Assembly (NCBI GenBank): GCA_039545315.1
Contig: BCIM01000015.1
Location: 196,522-260,521, forward strand
Direction of reading: 5' to 3'
Length of the DNA: 64,000 bases
Origin: Kondoa malvinella
Lineage: Eukaryota > Basidiomycota > Agaricostilbomycetes > Agaricostilbales > Kondoaceae
Shown here: positions 21,969-34,500 of the stretch, piece after piece
Layout of the letters: each line of letters starts with the position of its first letter
Numbering within the stretch: the stretch's first letter is position 1
The notes under the pieces: model-generated
What the model was told of the DNA's origin: nothing
Seen by the model: only the letters and a program-made list of their open reading frames with translations
Database searches by the model: none
Made by a program: the position numbers and the translations under genes

Positions 21969-24732
21969 ATGAGCGACTCCCTGAGCGTCAAAGTCAATTA
22001 CACCTTGTTGCCGAATCCTTCGCCTCAAGTATTTTATGCGCGTCTGCGCCAACCGATTCCGGTCACACGAACACAAGAGGACTCAACTTTTGCTCATGTC
22101 TCGTTGAAACCTTGCTTGTCTGCTATTTGCAAGTCGCGTCCTGACCTTGTGTTGGATCTGGCAAATTTGGACTACTCTATCGCTTCATTAGACTATCAAG
22201 AGACTCAATACGTGCGAGACAACAAGCTCGCTGATCAAGCAAAAGGTCTCTTTGTCTCTCCTATCAAGGCGAACGGCCATGACAAAGTTTGGGAAGGCAA
22301 GGGATTGCTCTCTTGGGCGTTGCAAGCCACAGATGATGGAGAGGCAGAAATGATTGTGGGCAAGGTGGATAGCAGGAGCTCTTCTCTGGAAGTGTGCCTT
22401 CAATTGACAGAGGTAGGTTCAAGCGATATGTGACTACCAACGCGTATTCATGCTTCTTTACAGCGCAAAACGGTGTCAAGGCCTTCATTTCTCGACTCGC
22501 TGTACTCTTCTTCTGCCTCTTCAGCCTTTCCAGCTTCAGCATCACCTTCAAGCGTAGCAGGTCTTTCGCCTTCATGCTTCGAAGACCCAACAGCCGGTAC
22601 AACGACAAACACATCGACAGAACAACAGCCCGACTTTATGCTCAATGTCATTCAACCTACACCAGCTCGATCGGATGTTGGTACCACTCAATGCATTCCA
22701 GCAACTTCATCTTCACCAGCAGCTATTGCAGCGAACCACCCAAAACGCGCTCTGTCAGCCCCACTCAATTCGCCTCTACTGTCTATAGCAGAAGGATCTG
22801 CCGAATCTGCCTCTTCTACGACTGCTCAGCCTACCGCACAACAGCAACAACAGATCCTTGGTCTGATACAGCAGCTTTTGCCTCAATTTCAGGCCAATTC
22901 GGCTGACAATCAAGCTGTTCTGCCTCTGATCCAAACTCTGGTAGAATACCTCGCTGCTCCGCCTCCCACTTCACCTTCTGGGTCAAATTCAATCGACAAG
23001 GAGAACACGCCAGTTTCAGGCGTCTCAATGGACAGTCTCGTTTCCCTCTTACAAACAGCGCGACAAGCTTCAGATGTCCTTCCGCCAGCGTCTGTCCCCG
23101 CACCTCAGCCTAACACGCTCAAAGCATCTACAAAGCGTAAAAGGGATACTAGTGCTCCACCGGCTGTATCATCCTCATCCGCTCATGTCCCAGCACTCTC
23201 GCCTTCAGCTGGTCCTTCTTCATCGAAAGCCGATGACCTAATCGCACCTGCACCAGCTGGACCAAAGATCAAACGAAGTAAAGCGAGATTAAAAGTAGAT
23301 GCTGCTGAAGGAGAAGATTCAGCTGCAAAATTAAAGTACGATCCTGTGGGCTGTAGTAATTGTCGGACGCATTTCGCTACGCTTTGGAGAAAGAGCAAGA
23401 ATGATCCTACAGATCGATTGTGTAATGGTGCGTGGACTATCGCTCGACATCAGTTTCAGGCTGATTCGGATCGTTGGTGACGTACAGCTTGCGGAGTCTA
23501 CTTTAACAGACAAGGAAAGCATCGACCAGCTGAGCTTGGTGTGGGTACAAAGAAGACTCAGCCGCGTTCCGACGGCTTTCAACGCGCCTCGTCTGCTTCA
23601 ATTACTCCTACTCTACCTGCTGTAGAATCGTTCGCTAGCACATCAATGGCTTTCCCTCCAATTCCAATCTCAGCAGCAATGAAAACCTCCATGACATCTC
23701 CACCTCGCCGACCCGACTTCCTAGACGAGATTCGCAAATCTCCTCGAAGGCATTCTATCGCAGCTTCGTCGCCTGTTCGACATTACCCTTCTACCTTTGT
23801 CACTACAGAATCGCCCGGTACAGCTTTAAACAGGATCATGAGCGATGCGATGGGGCCAGAAGAAGCCGAGCCAAAGAAGAAGCGCATCAAGGCCAGACCT
23901 AGTTCCAAATTGAAGAAAGAACCAACATCGGATCCACCCTTCATGGACGATGACTTTTTCAACAAGGCTTTCGCTCATCCGCCTGCGCCCGCTACTTCTG
24001 CTTCGTTGGCGTCGTCCGTCTTTTCCGAATGGCAGCCGCAGTCCGACATCTTTAGCACAATGACTTCTGAAGTTGACCCACTACCAACCCGAAAAAAAGG
24101 CTCTCGCCATCGGGCTTCCTCCAGCGGAGCATTGGATGCGCCTTTTGATTTCGGATCCCTCTTCTCCGATCAAAGCTGGACAGAAAACCCACGCTCCGAT
24201 GCAGCGCCAACTCATCACCAGCTTTTCGAAGAAGCAGTCAAAGGCAGACACGTCTTCAGTAACGTGCCACCATCAAGTCCACCTTTTAAGCATCTGCTCC
24301 CTCAATCCGGTTCCGATTCAGGCGAAAGTCCGCTCAACCCACCGCCGGACGAATTGGTCAAAGAGATTGCTGATCTCAGCATGCCCAGTAATGTCACTTG
24401 GTCAGAAGAAGCAGTCTCTTTCCTTCAGAACGCCTTGATGCAAGACCCAAATGCGCAGATGGACTTGAGTGGGTTAGGCATGGATTTGGGAGATCCGGCT
24501 ACTTTGCAGGACCTGCTTGCGAGCTTGACCAATGGCTTGAGTCCCGGTAGTGTGGGTACACCGCCCACTGCTGGATTGGATGTTGGTCTGGTTGCGAAGG
24601 TAGATGCGGAAACTGCTATGGGTACGCTTTCCTCTCTGTCGTCTGCAATGTGGAAAGACACGCTGACTGTGACGTTTGACAGAAATCTGGGAAAGAGAAG
24701 TACAAGCGAGATTCGGTGATGTGTCAAGCTGA
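21969..24732 (+). CDS. GATA-type zinc finger transcription factor
   Basis: Exons 21969-22412, 22464-23427 and 23488 onward. The finger is split by the intron 23428-23487: CSNCRTHFATLWRKS before it, RLCNACGVYFNRQGKHRP across and after it. It is a single C-X2-C-X19-C-X2-C finger with a Trp and the LCNACG core, followed by a basic GKHRP. The loop is longer than the 17-18 residues of classical GATA fingers. The protein is about 860 residues, with Ser/Pro/Ala-rich and Gln-rich stretches (AQQQQQILGLIQQLLPQF) likely to act in activation, and basic PKKKRIKARPSSK. The last intron (about 24622-24681, GTACGC..GACAG) is likely and gives a stop at 24732; read-through would stop at 24719. Confidence 0.85.
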
Positions 24733-24963
24733 TCCACGAAGGATTTCATGCATGCTTCGTGAGATCGAAAAAAGGTCATGTAGATCAATAGTCATGTGCA
24801 GAAATCGTTAAAGTTCAGCAGCTTTCTTCCGTCCTTAGAAGTGCAACATTCTAAGCAGTCGTACAACATCTTCAACCCAATCATGGCGCTGACAGAACCA
24901 TGCCCATGAATTGCTCGTACGACATGGTAACACTCCCACGGTTCTGAGGACTATTCAAAAGCA

Positions 24964-26265
24964 TCAGCATTGCCCTCTAGTCTGCTTCGATTGGACATAC
25001 TCAGCCTTTCTGAAAGCCTCAGTCAAACTCTTGACAGCGACACAACACTGAATGAATCGATCGAAGGTAATTCCTTCCTGTTGCATTGGTGGTCTTCCAA
25101 ATCCTCCTCCTTGCTGCGGACGAGAAGAAGGAGTAGCTGGCGGTACTAAGTATCAGAAAACGAGTCGAGTAAAGTAAGGGCCCTTGTGTATTTTGAGGAC
25201 ACTTTTTTCAAAGGCGACTGACCGTATTTCTTGTGCAGCATGTCTAGCAATTGGGGATTGAGAGGGAATCCGAACGACTAGACTAGACGTATGAGATCAG
25301 GCACATGGGGACTAGTAGAGATGCATACAGCCATAGCTTCACCCTGAGATAGTCATCAGACAGGCATCAGAGGAAGGAGCGGAGATAGCTGACCAACTCG
25401 CGTCCAGCAATAGTACCAGACCGATCACTATCAAAGCGACTAAAGACACCTTTCCACTGGTTGATGTCTACATATCGGATGAGCCTTTCTTCTGCTTTAG
25501 ACGGGAGGACTGACATTTCCAGACGCTGTATGTGACCGACTGGAATAAGCAAGTCACCTCGCCAATTCCGCAGACACGTACCCTGCAAACTCGGTAATAT
25601 TGATAGAACCGGTGCCTGCTCAAACATTAGACAGATACTTACAGCAAAGCTTTAAACGCACGGTCTTGATCGAACATGTTCATCAACAGCTTGACTGTAT
25701 CGATGTCGAATTCACTCCAGTCGCCGTTTCTCAGGGCTGCTCGAAGTTCATCGACCCTAGTGCCTAGATCAGCGCACGGACCGACATCCTTCACAGGACG
25801 TTCACCTGATCTGACCAGAGCCATCAGTGTCTACAGTAGCGAACCATTGAGCTATTTCAGGGTCGACGTTCTGCTTGATCGTCAAACAAAGCATTTGAAA
25901 GGACTGAAAGACGCTTACGCTTTGTTGCGGTGGTCCGCCGTATCCTTGTTGCTGGTAGCCTTGCTGCTGATAGCCCTGCAAACGCGTTCAGACATGTGAC
26001 GTGATGTCTGCATTGGAGCGTACGCCAGGTGCTTGTTGCTGATAGCCTCCGTATTGCTGTGCTGGAGCCTGCCCATACTGTTGCTGCTGCGGAGGAGGAC
26101 CAGCGTTGTAGCCGCCGTATTGCTGCTGCGGCGCTTGATTCCCATATTGCTGGTATCTACTCGCATGTCAGCTGAAATGGACTTGAGGCATTTGGGGTGA
26201 TGAGCTGACTGCTGTTGTCCTTGAGGCGGCCCTCCATAACCTCCTTGCTGCTGATTGCCGTACAT
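24964..26265 (-). CDS. PEF1: Penta-EF-hand (PEF1-like) calcium-binding protein
   Basis: Eleven exons read from 26265 down. The N-terminus is a Gln/Gly/Tyr/Pro-rich repeat region (YQQYGNQ, QQQYGGYN, GYQQQGYQQQGYGG), typical of PEF proteins. EF-hand 1 has DTDGSGQIRVDEL; the next loop is DQDRTGSINITEF and the third DSDRSGTIAGREL. The fourth and fifth hands are not obvious: after LLDMLHKKY there is a Pro/Gly-rich insert (PPATPSSRPQQGGGFGRPP) before FDRFIQCCVAVKSLTEAFR, the usual dimerisation segment. PEF proteins bind calcium and act as adaptors at membranes, for example in ER exit. Start codons of this gene and the cyclin gene face away from each other, 108 bases apart. Confidence 0.86.
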
Positions 26266-26373
26266 GACTTGGACGGATGTTTGTTATCGACCCTTCTTGT
26301 TCCCGCACAACCTGTTGAATCAAAGATCTTCGAGGGCCTCCGTCTGCCAGGCGAGCACAGGCAAGAGCGAGCC

Positions 26374-27236
26374 ATGCCTGCGGGCGAAGGCGACTGTCAA
26401 GACTCTGTCGACTTCTCTCGGCTATTCAAGCTCCCACCAACAGAACTCGCCAGCCTCATTGCCGCTTTACTGGTCCAAGTAGCAGACGCAAGCGAGGACC
26501 GCGGCACACTTACGCGCTTCCAAGCTCGGTCTTTGCATTGTCTCCCCTCGCTCAACAGCTATTTATGCCGTCTGGCCAAGTTTCTGCCAGCGCGAAGAGA
26601 TAGTCTGTTTCTCATGTTGGTGTACATGCGTCGTTTGGCAGGTGCCAATAGCACGTCGGAGAGCGGATTCGTCAGTATGAACAAGGAGGGCAGGAAGAGG
26701 CATTCTAGACCTAGAGTGAACAAGTGGACGGTGCATAGGCTGGTTTTGGCTAGTCTTATGGTCGCTAGCAAGGTATGTGTCCTGTTTATTAGGGCTGGTA
26801 TGCATACTGATCAAGATGACAGTTCATTTCGGATGCGTTCATCCAACAAAGTGTTTGTCGAGGCTTGATTCGAGCGCTCAGATACTGACCAAAGACGCAG
26901 AGGGTAGCTAAAGCAGGCGGCATAGCACTAGAAGAGCTGCTTAGCCTAGAAGTAGAACTACTAGCGCAGGTGAGCATTCTTTGGCTATTCCTATTAGAAA
27001 ATCTAGGTTCAAGAGTGCGCTCACAGCTGCAATTCAACCTGATGTGGACTGATACCGAATACGCAACCGTATCGCGCGTCCTGCTCGATGCATTGGATGC
27101 TTGCAAACCTGAAGATCAGGACAAGTCGAACGAGGACCGACCATGCGAAGGAAAGATGTACAAGTTTGATATACCCACCTTTCTCGCTGTGGAATCGCAA
27201 CACAAAGTGTTGCAGGAGAAGCCTGTACCGTGTTGA
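26374..27236 (+). CDS. PCL/PHO80-type cyclin
   Basis: Four exons (26374-26772, 26823-26852, 26901-26969, 27027-27236) give 235 residues. The cyclin box pattern is clear: LNSYLCRLAKFLPARRDSLFL, LVYMRRLAG, VNKWTVHRLVLASLMVASK, FISDAFIQQS, then GGIALEELLSLEVELLAQL. This is the shape of fungal Pho85-type cyclins, which direct a Pho85/CDK5-like kinase in nutrient, polarity or cell-cycle control. The donor at 26853 (GTTTGT) is weak but keeps the frame. The gene shares a short divergent promoter with the PEF1-like gene. Confidence 0.85.
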
Positions 27237-27517
27237 GCTTGTTGTTCATTCTAGTGTAATGTCTCAAGGGCTGTAGGAATTAGTATCTAGATCTGTTTTC
27301 AACTATAATGCGAGCAGAGCAGCTTTCACCGACTGTGACCGGTCTTACTCGTCAGTCTAGAAGTCCACATTCACGGACGTGAGCATCCAAGACTTTGGGA
27401 CATATTGTTATTTCACGCAAAGCACCGATTGCTTCATCTCTTTAATTCGTGCAGCCAAACGTGTCCTCGGTCTTACAGCGATATAACATACATACGTTTC
27501 CCTCTCCCGATGGCGTA

Positions 27518-28308
27518 TTATTGGCCCATCGATGGATTCCAGACTTGGATGCGCTTGCTGTAGGAAGCTTTGTGTCCTTCTCGATCGTCCGATACAGTCC
27601 ATTCGGTCAGAGTAGTATAGCCCATCTTCTCGTGCAGTAAGGCGCTGCCGGAATATGCGCCGACTAATACAGGTAGTCCGCGCTGCTTTGCATCATCATG
27701 GAGTTCTTTCAAAAGACGGGTAGCGATGCTGTAGCAGATCAGCTACGTCCAGACGGACAGGACAGGTGCATACCCTTGTCGTTGATACTGAGGATGCACC
27801 ATGATTCCTTTCCTCACTATATGGCCTGGCAGATAGAAGCTGAAGGGCACGTCAGACGCAGCGGACGGAACAAGCTGCAACTGACTCTTTCCGCTTGAGA
27901 TTTTCTTCCTTCTTGATCTGTTGACGGTAAGTATCGACTGCACCTGCTGGAACTATGCTGCTTGTCAGTCAAGTTCGGATCAAATCAGAATAGCTCACAT
28001 CCGCTTGGTTGATTATCAACATTGTCAAACCCATGCTGCGTATTCCCATCCGAATCGGGCAATCTCCACATCGCGCAGCCTACAATCACTTCCCTTCCTT
28101 CTTCTGTAGCAACAGCGACTAGAGCCTCATTCTTAGAAAAATCATCTGCGTAACGCTTTTGATCTGCCGCAATGAAGTAGTCTTTGTATTTGAGAAACTT
28201 AGGGAAAGGAAAGGTATAGCCGATCGAGTCTTTGGATGCTAGGAAATGCAATTGTGCGAGTTGGACCTCGTCTCCAGGCTGAGCGGTCCTGATAAAGATG
28301 TCAGACAT
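27518..28308 (-). CDS. GNAT family N-acetyltransferase
   Basis: Four exons (28308-27999, 27952-27886, 27839-27774, 27728-27518) encode 217 residues. It begins MSDIFIRTAQPGDEVQLAQL, the first strand and helix of a GNAT fold. Motif A is GIMVHPQYQRQGIATRLL, the acetyl-CoA pyrophosphate loop (Q/R-x-x-G-x-A). GAYSGSALLHEKMGYTTL is the usual C-terminal helix-strand. Family members acetylate amines or N-termini; the substrate cannot be told. The first acceptor is at CATAG (27953) because the nearer CAG would give a stop. Confidence 0.86.
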
Positions 28309-29140
28309 GATCTTGGAGTGGAGAGAGTAGACGTTTGTCAGAACGAGAGGGATAGAGAGACAAGGAGAGAGAAGAGAGACCGAGCAGAGTATGCTGTGCA
28401 TGGTTTGTACGGTCCGCCGCTGCGAATAAAGTACAGCACGTACAATGAGGACGATGCGCTTGGTGTGCAACTTCGGATGACTGGACAAATGATGCCATCA
28501 TGCTGGCAACACCTTGCACCTGCGTTTCCCTCTCCCGGCTAGCGTATCAGCGGCCTATTGACGAATTCCAGGCTGCAACCGATTTAGCGCAAAATGTCGA
28601 ACAAATCGGAATCCTGGCACACAATCTTTGACCAATCTGAGCCAGCCAGATATCGTTGGCACTGAAGAAGGACTCGCGCGAGATTGTTGAGAAATTCTGT
28701 TCGTATTATGCTAGATCTATTCACGGCATAAATCGCAATGTGAATGGCTAGGTACCTGCGGAAGCCAAGTTTTACTCTGTTGGCGACGAAGCTTAGCCCA
28801 AATGTGGGCTCAATTGGCGCTGGCCCGGGAATGCAGAAGCGAAAAGTCGTGCAATCCGGGCTTCACGAGCTGCTTCTCGTTCACATTCTTGTATGGAGCA
28901 TTGCAGATATTGTCCTTATTCGACTAGATCAGAATGCGCTTTGCCATATGCATATTTGACGCGCGCGGGACGAAATCAACGTCAGCCGATTGGCTCGATC
29001 ACGACTTGTCCATCATCGAGCAAGTCGGTGCATGCTCAGACAGTTTCCTCGTTTCGCACAGCAATACCCAAGTATGTACTTGACTGCACGCGACTGAAGT
29101 TCGCCGCTGATGCCTGTCTCTCTTGTCTCAAGGAGTCAGA
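28309..29140. promoter_or_regulatory. Divergent region with relic similarity to the GNAT 3' end
   Basis: This separates two divergent genes. At about 28525-28575 it holds a copy, roughly 75% identical by eye over 50 bases, of the GNAT stop-codon region (27496-27546), in the same orientation. No intact gene is seen. Confidence 0.4.
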
Positions 29141-31392
29141 ATGGCAAATCTAATGAATCAAGCTAAAATGGCTACAACAGCTGCTGGAACTGCAAACAAG
29201 TACAAAATCACTGGTACGCTCTTGAGCTATCTCTTCTGATAGAGACCGATCTTGATGCTGTTTGCCAACAGAAACTACCGCGTCACAAGTTCAGGATGGC
29301 TACAAACGTTCGTGTGCATGTGTTGCCAGCTGTGTTTAAGCTTATTGTAGGGTGGACGAGCAGAGGAAGTAGCAGTTGGCGATCACAAGGTGCTGTTACT
29401 CAAGACTAATGGCCAACTATCCGCTTTGGCACCTAAATGCACTCATTAGTAGGCCCCTCTCTCATGACCCTACACACGAGCGGCGTTGACGATATGATAG
29501 CGGAGCACCATTGGTCAAAGGTGTCCTCACTTCAGATGGACGATTGACTTGTCCTGTATGTTTGCATCTTCCTCTCCAAATCCCGGGCTGATAGCATTGA
29601 TAGTGGCACGGAGCTTGCTTCAAGGCCGATACAGGCGATATCGAAGATGCACCCGCTTTAGACTCTTTGACGAAATACAAAGTCACCGTTGAAGGCGATT
29701 CGATCTATGTCGAAGCTTCGGTCGATGAGCTCAAGAAGAACAACAGACAACCTGTCAACGTCAGGAAGCAACGTGATGGCAAGGGAGTGGTCATTATTGG
29801 TGGTGGCGCAGCTGGTCTGGCCTGTGCTGAAGGTCTGCGTCAGGTCGGTGATTCCTTTGTGATCGACAGGCACTGTTTGACAGCAGGATGATATTTGACA
29901 GGCTGGATACTCGGGCGCAATACAGATCTTGACCAAGGAGAAGAACTTGCCCATCGACCGAACCAAGCTCTCTAAAGCATTCATCAGCGACCCAACCAAG
30001 ATTGAGCTCCGTTCCGCAGACGCATTGAAAGAGCTCGATATCACTGTTCACCAAAAGGGTGCTGCTTCGGTAGATAAGAGCAAGAAAGTGGTCAAGCTTG
30101 AAGATGGTTCTGAACTGGCTTATGAGAAATTGGTCCTGGCACCTGGTGCTTATCCCAATGATTTACCTATCGACGGTTTTCAGTTGGCTGGAGTGCACAA
30201 GCTGCGCGATATCTCGCATGCTCAGAGCATCAGCCAGGGTAAGTGTATTGACATTGCTTGACTCCCGATATCAATCGTGATTCGACAGACATCGGCGAGG
30301 ACAAGACTAAGCATCTGGTTATCATCGGTGGATCCTTTATCGGCATGGAAGCAGGCAATGGTCTAGTCGGAAAAGCAGCAAAAGTAACCATCATTGAACC
30401 AAACTACCCTGTCAAACCCGTACTCGGTACTCAAGTCGCAGAACGAATCGTCAAAGCCTACAAAGAAAAAGGAATCGAATTCGTCATTGGCGAAGGATCA
30501 GTCAAGAAAATCAACGCTTCGGAAAAAGACTCTTCGCGAGTCGGTTCGGTTGATTTGGAAAATGGCAAGACGCTACAAGCTGATGTTGTCATCTGCGCTG
30601 TCGGTGTCAAACCAGCTACCGATTTCCTGAAGGATTCGTTCGAGATTCAAAAAGACGGCGGAATTGATGTAGGTCAAGATACGCTTGTCAAGGGCGAGAA
30701 GGACATTTACGCTATTGGTGATGTGAGTGTACCTCTACACATCAGTAGAGCGCTCACTGATGCGCCTGCCTGCAGATCGCTCGCTTCATTCATCCCGGCA
30801 CAGAAACAAGCGGACGGATTGAGTGAGTAATATGCTTCTTCTCATTTGCATCAAAGTTAACGTTTCACATAATAGGCATTGGTCGGTTGCCCAGAATCGT
30901 GCGTTTTTTGTCTACATGCCTGGACCACTTCTAGGCATACAGAAAGTCGAATTCCGCTGATCTTGTCATTCTAGTCGGACGAGCTGCAGCAAACCACATA
31001 GCCGGAAGCCCTACTGAATACAAGAAGATTCCGTACTTCTGGTCTGCTATGGTCAGTGCCCGTTCTTACTGGCTAGTATACTCGCTGATTGGCATGTCAG
31101 GGTTCGCAATTGCGATACTCTGGTCACGCGACTGACTACGATGATGTGATCATCCAAGGCAATTTGGAGGAGATGAAGTTCGCTGCCTTTTACGCTAGTA
31201 CGTTGACCTTCGTTCATCCGTTGCTCCGACGTGCTCAATTTCGTCGGCGCAGAGGGAGAACAGATTCTCGCAGCTGCGTCAATGGGCTATGACCCTGTGG
31301 TGACTCAAGTCTCAGAACTGCTTAACGCCAAGAAGATGTTGTCTGCTTCCGAACTTCGCTCAGGCAAGAGTGTCCTCGATGTCAAAGTCTAG
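29141..31392 (+). CDS. AIFM3-like Rieske [2Fe-2S] pyridine nucleotide-disulfide oxidoreductase
   Basis: Twelve exons splice to 547 residues. The N-terminal Rieske domain has VQDGYKQEVAVGDHKVLLLK and the two cluster-binding boxes CTHYGAPL and CPWHGACF (Cys-x-His and Cys-x2-His). The C-terminal part is an FAD/NAD(P) oxidoreductase with VVIIGGGAAGLACAEGL, LVIIGGSFIGMEAGNGL for the second dinucleotide site, and DIYAIGD near the FAD. This matches AIFM3-type proteins and rubredoxin/ferredoxin reductases. The protein probably passes electrons between NAD(P)H, FAD and the cluster; the partner is unknown. The second intron is taken as 29308-29363 because only that gives the conserved DGYKQEVAVG. Confidence 0.88.
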
Positions 31393-31506
31393 ATGTCACA
31401 GTGTGAGCATCCGCAATTGTACAATACATGAACTTGTGTATACATCCCATTGTTTGCATGATTAGCTTTTACCAAAACTGATACTGAACAACCCCAAACC
31501 ACCCAT

Positions 31507-34500
31507 TTACATCGCGACCACGGATGCTGACCTGATGAAACCCACGTTGTTTCGAGCATTCACTCGTGCCAAAAGCCACTGTTCGCCCTCTTCGTCTTTA
31601 TCCTCGAACAACACCGCAAGCTCTTCACCCGGATGCGTCTTGAGATAAGGATAGCCATCTCGCTGTCCTTCTGCCGAGCAGTCCAAGATTGTTACAGCTT
31701 GGAACAGCACAGGCAGCTTGTCTACACCATCCACAAGGTCGCCGTCCGGAGGTGACGAAGAAGAAGTCGAAGCTTTCGCGGAGAAAGTGAAAGACTGGAA
31801 CGAGGGCGTGGTAGACACAACGCTGTCGCGGTTCGCAGAAGTAAAGGTTTGCGAGACCTGTCGTGCTGAAGGCGCTGGTATAACGCCCGTATTCGCTCGA
31901 GGTCGACCTTGACCGGCGTACATGCCTGCGAAGGAAGAGCTGACCGACTGTACTGAGTTTGTGGACGATGTTCTTGATCGAGCTGGACGAGCAAAAGAGC
32001 TTGTTGTAGACGAGGCAGCCGAAACGCGACGACCCAATTCGTCTGCAGACACGCCAGCTGCTGCAGCGACACGTTCTGAACAGCTTGGGTAAGTAAGGGG
32101 ATGGATAGATCAAGAGCAGTAGACATACCCGTCGAGGTAGAGGTGAAAGAATTCAACATATCAGCAAAGCTGGAATACTGTTGCCAGAATTGCCCCATGA
32201 TCGTGCGATTAGCTTCCAAATTGTCGAAACAGTTTCCCTGGAATTGCTCGAAGGTCTTGTGAAGCTTGGCAAAGGTAGCCGACTGCAGATGCGCTAGAGC
32301 AACTACAATGTTATCAAAGGCTTGCCGAATAGCGGTCAAGAATATGGGCAGCTCGTCGGTGAGTACTAAAGACAGAGTATGATAGTCTTGAAAGGCAGGG
32401 CTCGAGTCTATTGAGAACTTTCGACTGCGTTGATGATCCAATAACTTGAGAGATCGCTTGTGGATGAGGAGTTTGGGTTTGGCAAATTCGTCGAGCAGCA
32501 TCTCGACGTTCGGAACGATGAGTCTGTCGATTGTGTTGCACTACCATAAAGCAAATCAGCTTTTGAGAAGAGCCATTGTGCTACACGCTTACCGCATCTT
32601 GCCATATGGTATTATGGCAGTACTTCAAAGCCAGATCATACCTGACGAGGACATCCAGCATCCCGCCCCTGACTTCGACCTCGTCATCCATTGGCTTATA
32701 CACTTCCGCCCAAGCAGCAGTCAATCGCCGCTGACTGCTCAGTACCGATCCTAGATTCGCACTCCATTGAAACACCTCTTCTGGCCATCGACTGAGTAGA
32801 TCATGCTGTAGCTCGAACGAAGCACACAATTCATCCAGTAGAGCAGTATCGAGGGGTAAATCAACTTGAAAGCCAGCAGCTGCCTTGACCCGTTGACCAG
32901 ACCGACCGATCTTCTTTGACAGCGACTGCGAGAATGTGGACGAGACTTGAGGCACCATTGAAGGCGCAGAAGCTCTTCTTTTCTCTTGCTCGGGTACGAC
33001 ATTGCTAGCTGAATTCTGTCGACTTCGACGCGTACTGAATATCGGTCTCCGTCCATTCTCTGGCAGTGCTTTCGAAGGCGCAGCAGGACCAGATTTCTTC
33101 CTTTCTGGCAAATTCACTATGCGGCTGATGAGTTCAGTCCGCTTCTTGGCTTCATTCATATCCTGGGCGACTTGGATCATCCGAGCCAGGGCGATTTGAA
33201 GATTCTCGCGATCTGGGTGTTCTTCTGGTGTGCACGATAAGATGGATTCGAGTAGCAGCGGATATTTCAGACCTGAGGCATCATTAGCCAGAAACGGCCG
33301 TTGATCACAAGGGAGGCTTACATCGCTGCACAGGTTTGATCAACAGCGCATTGAGATTCCAACTCTGCGTGATGCCCTTTGTCAACTCGCTCGTCTCTCT
33401 TATATACTCATCCAGCCTTCCGCTGTTCTCCAACTCTTCCCAGCGTATCAAAGCTGCCCCATGTCGAGCACAATAAATCTGATAAAGCGATTGTATCCTC
33501 GGCAACATTTCCAAGAACGCTTCTCCAATTTTATCTGATGATGGATCGCTCTTGCTAGCTGCGTCAAGGAGACCAGAGAAAGCTGATGCAAAAGTAGCAA
33601 TTTCGACAATGTTGAGGAAAATGGCTTTGATGTCAGATGGTGTCATTGGATTCGGCGGTGTCGCTGTTGCGGAGGACTGTTTTGAAGATGAACGAGACAT
33701 GGAGAAGGGATTCTTGAGCACTCGAGTGGGTGATATCGGAGGTAAGAGGGATGAGCTAGACGATGATGTCTTTGCGAGTGATGCACTTGAAGCTGAAGCC
33801 TCGAATATAGGAGTTGAGGAGGTAGAAGTTTCGGACGACGATGTGCTGAAACCAAAAAGGACGGCGGAAGCTGGAGTAGAAGTAGATAGTTGAGGCGAGA
33901 GTATTTTAGGAAAGCCTTCATGAACAGATTGCGGAGTAGCAGGAGGTGTCCATTCAGCTGCAGAAATCTTCGCTACAATAGAATCGATATCGGCGCCTTC
34001 AGCTCTAGCGAGGTAGACATCCCGAATGACAGCCAGATCTTGAGCATAAGTCCATTCGGTGCTGATGAGCTCTTTGATGGATCGATCTCGCTTTAGCGCT
34101 TTCTTGGCATCCATCTGTTCCATGTCGAGGCGGCCTTGCTCTTCTGGTGTCAACGGTAAGGACTTTTCTGGTATAGTTGGGCTTATTGGGTTCCTGCTGG
34201 GCCTTCTTCGACGAGGCGGCGTTGATCCAAAAGCAGAGTGAGCAAAGTAATCGCTCGCTGGAAGTATTTCATCGTCGAGGAATCTAGGCGAGGATTTTGG
34301 GGATGGTTGAGGAGCGAGGGAAGAGCGCCTTGGAGTCATGCGAGGACTCAGAGGAGGCATACCATTCACAACCTCTCTTGAAGACCGCCTACGGATATTG
34401 ATACTTGCATTGCTAGCGAGACTGGAACGCCGGGGATCTGGAATAGGCGGACCTCTACCATCCGCAAGAGGCGGACTGACGGGCGGCGAATCAAAATCAC

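Noticed and set aside
33552..33893. Plus-strand frame of 113 codons
   Set aside because: Antisense shadow of the low-complexity part of the RhoGEF gene.
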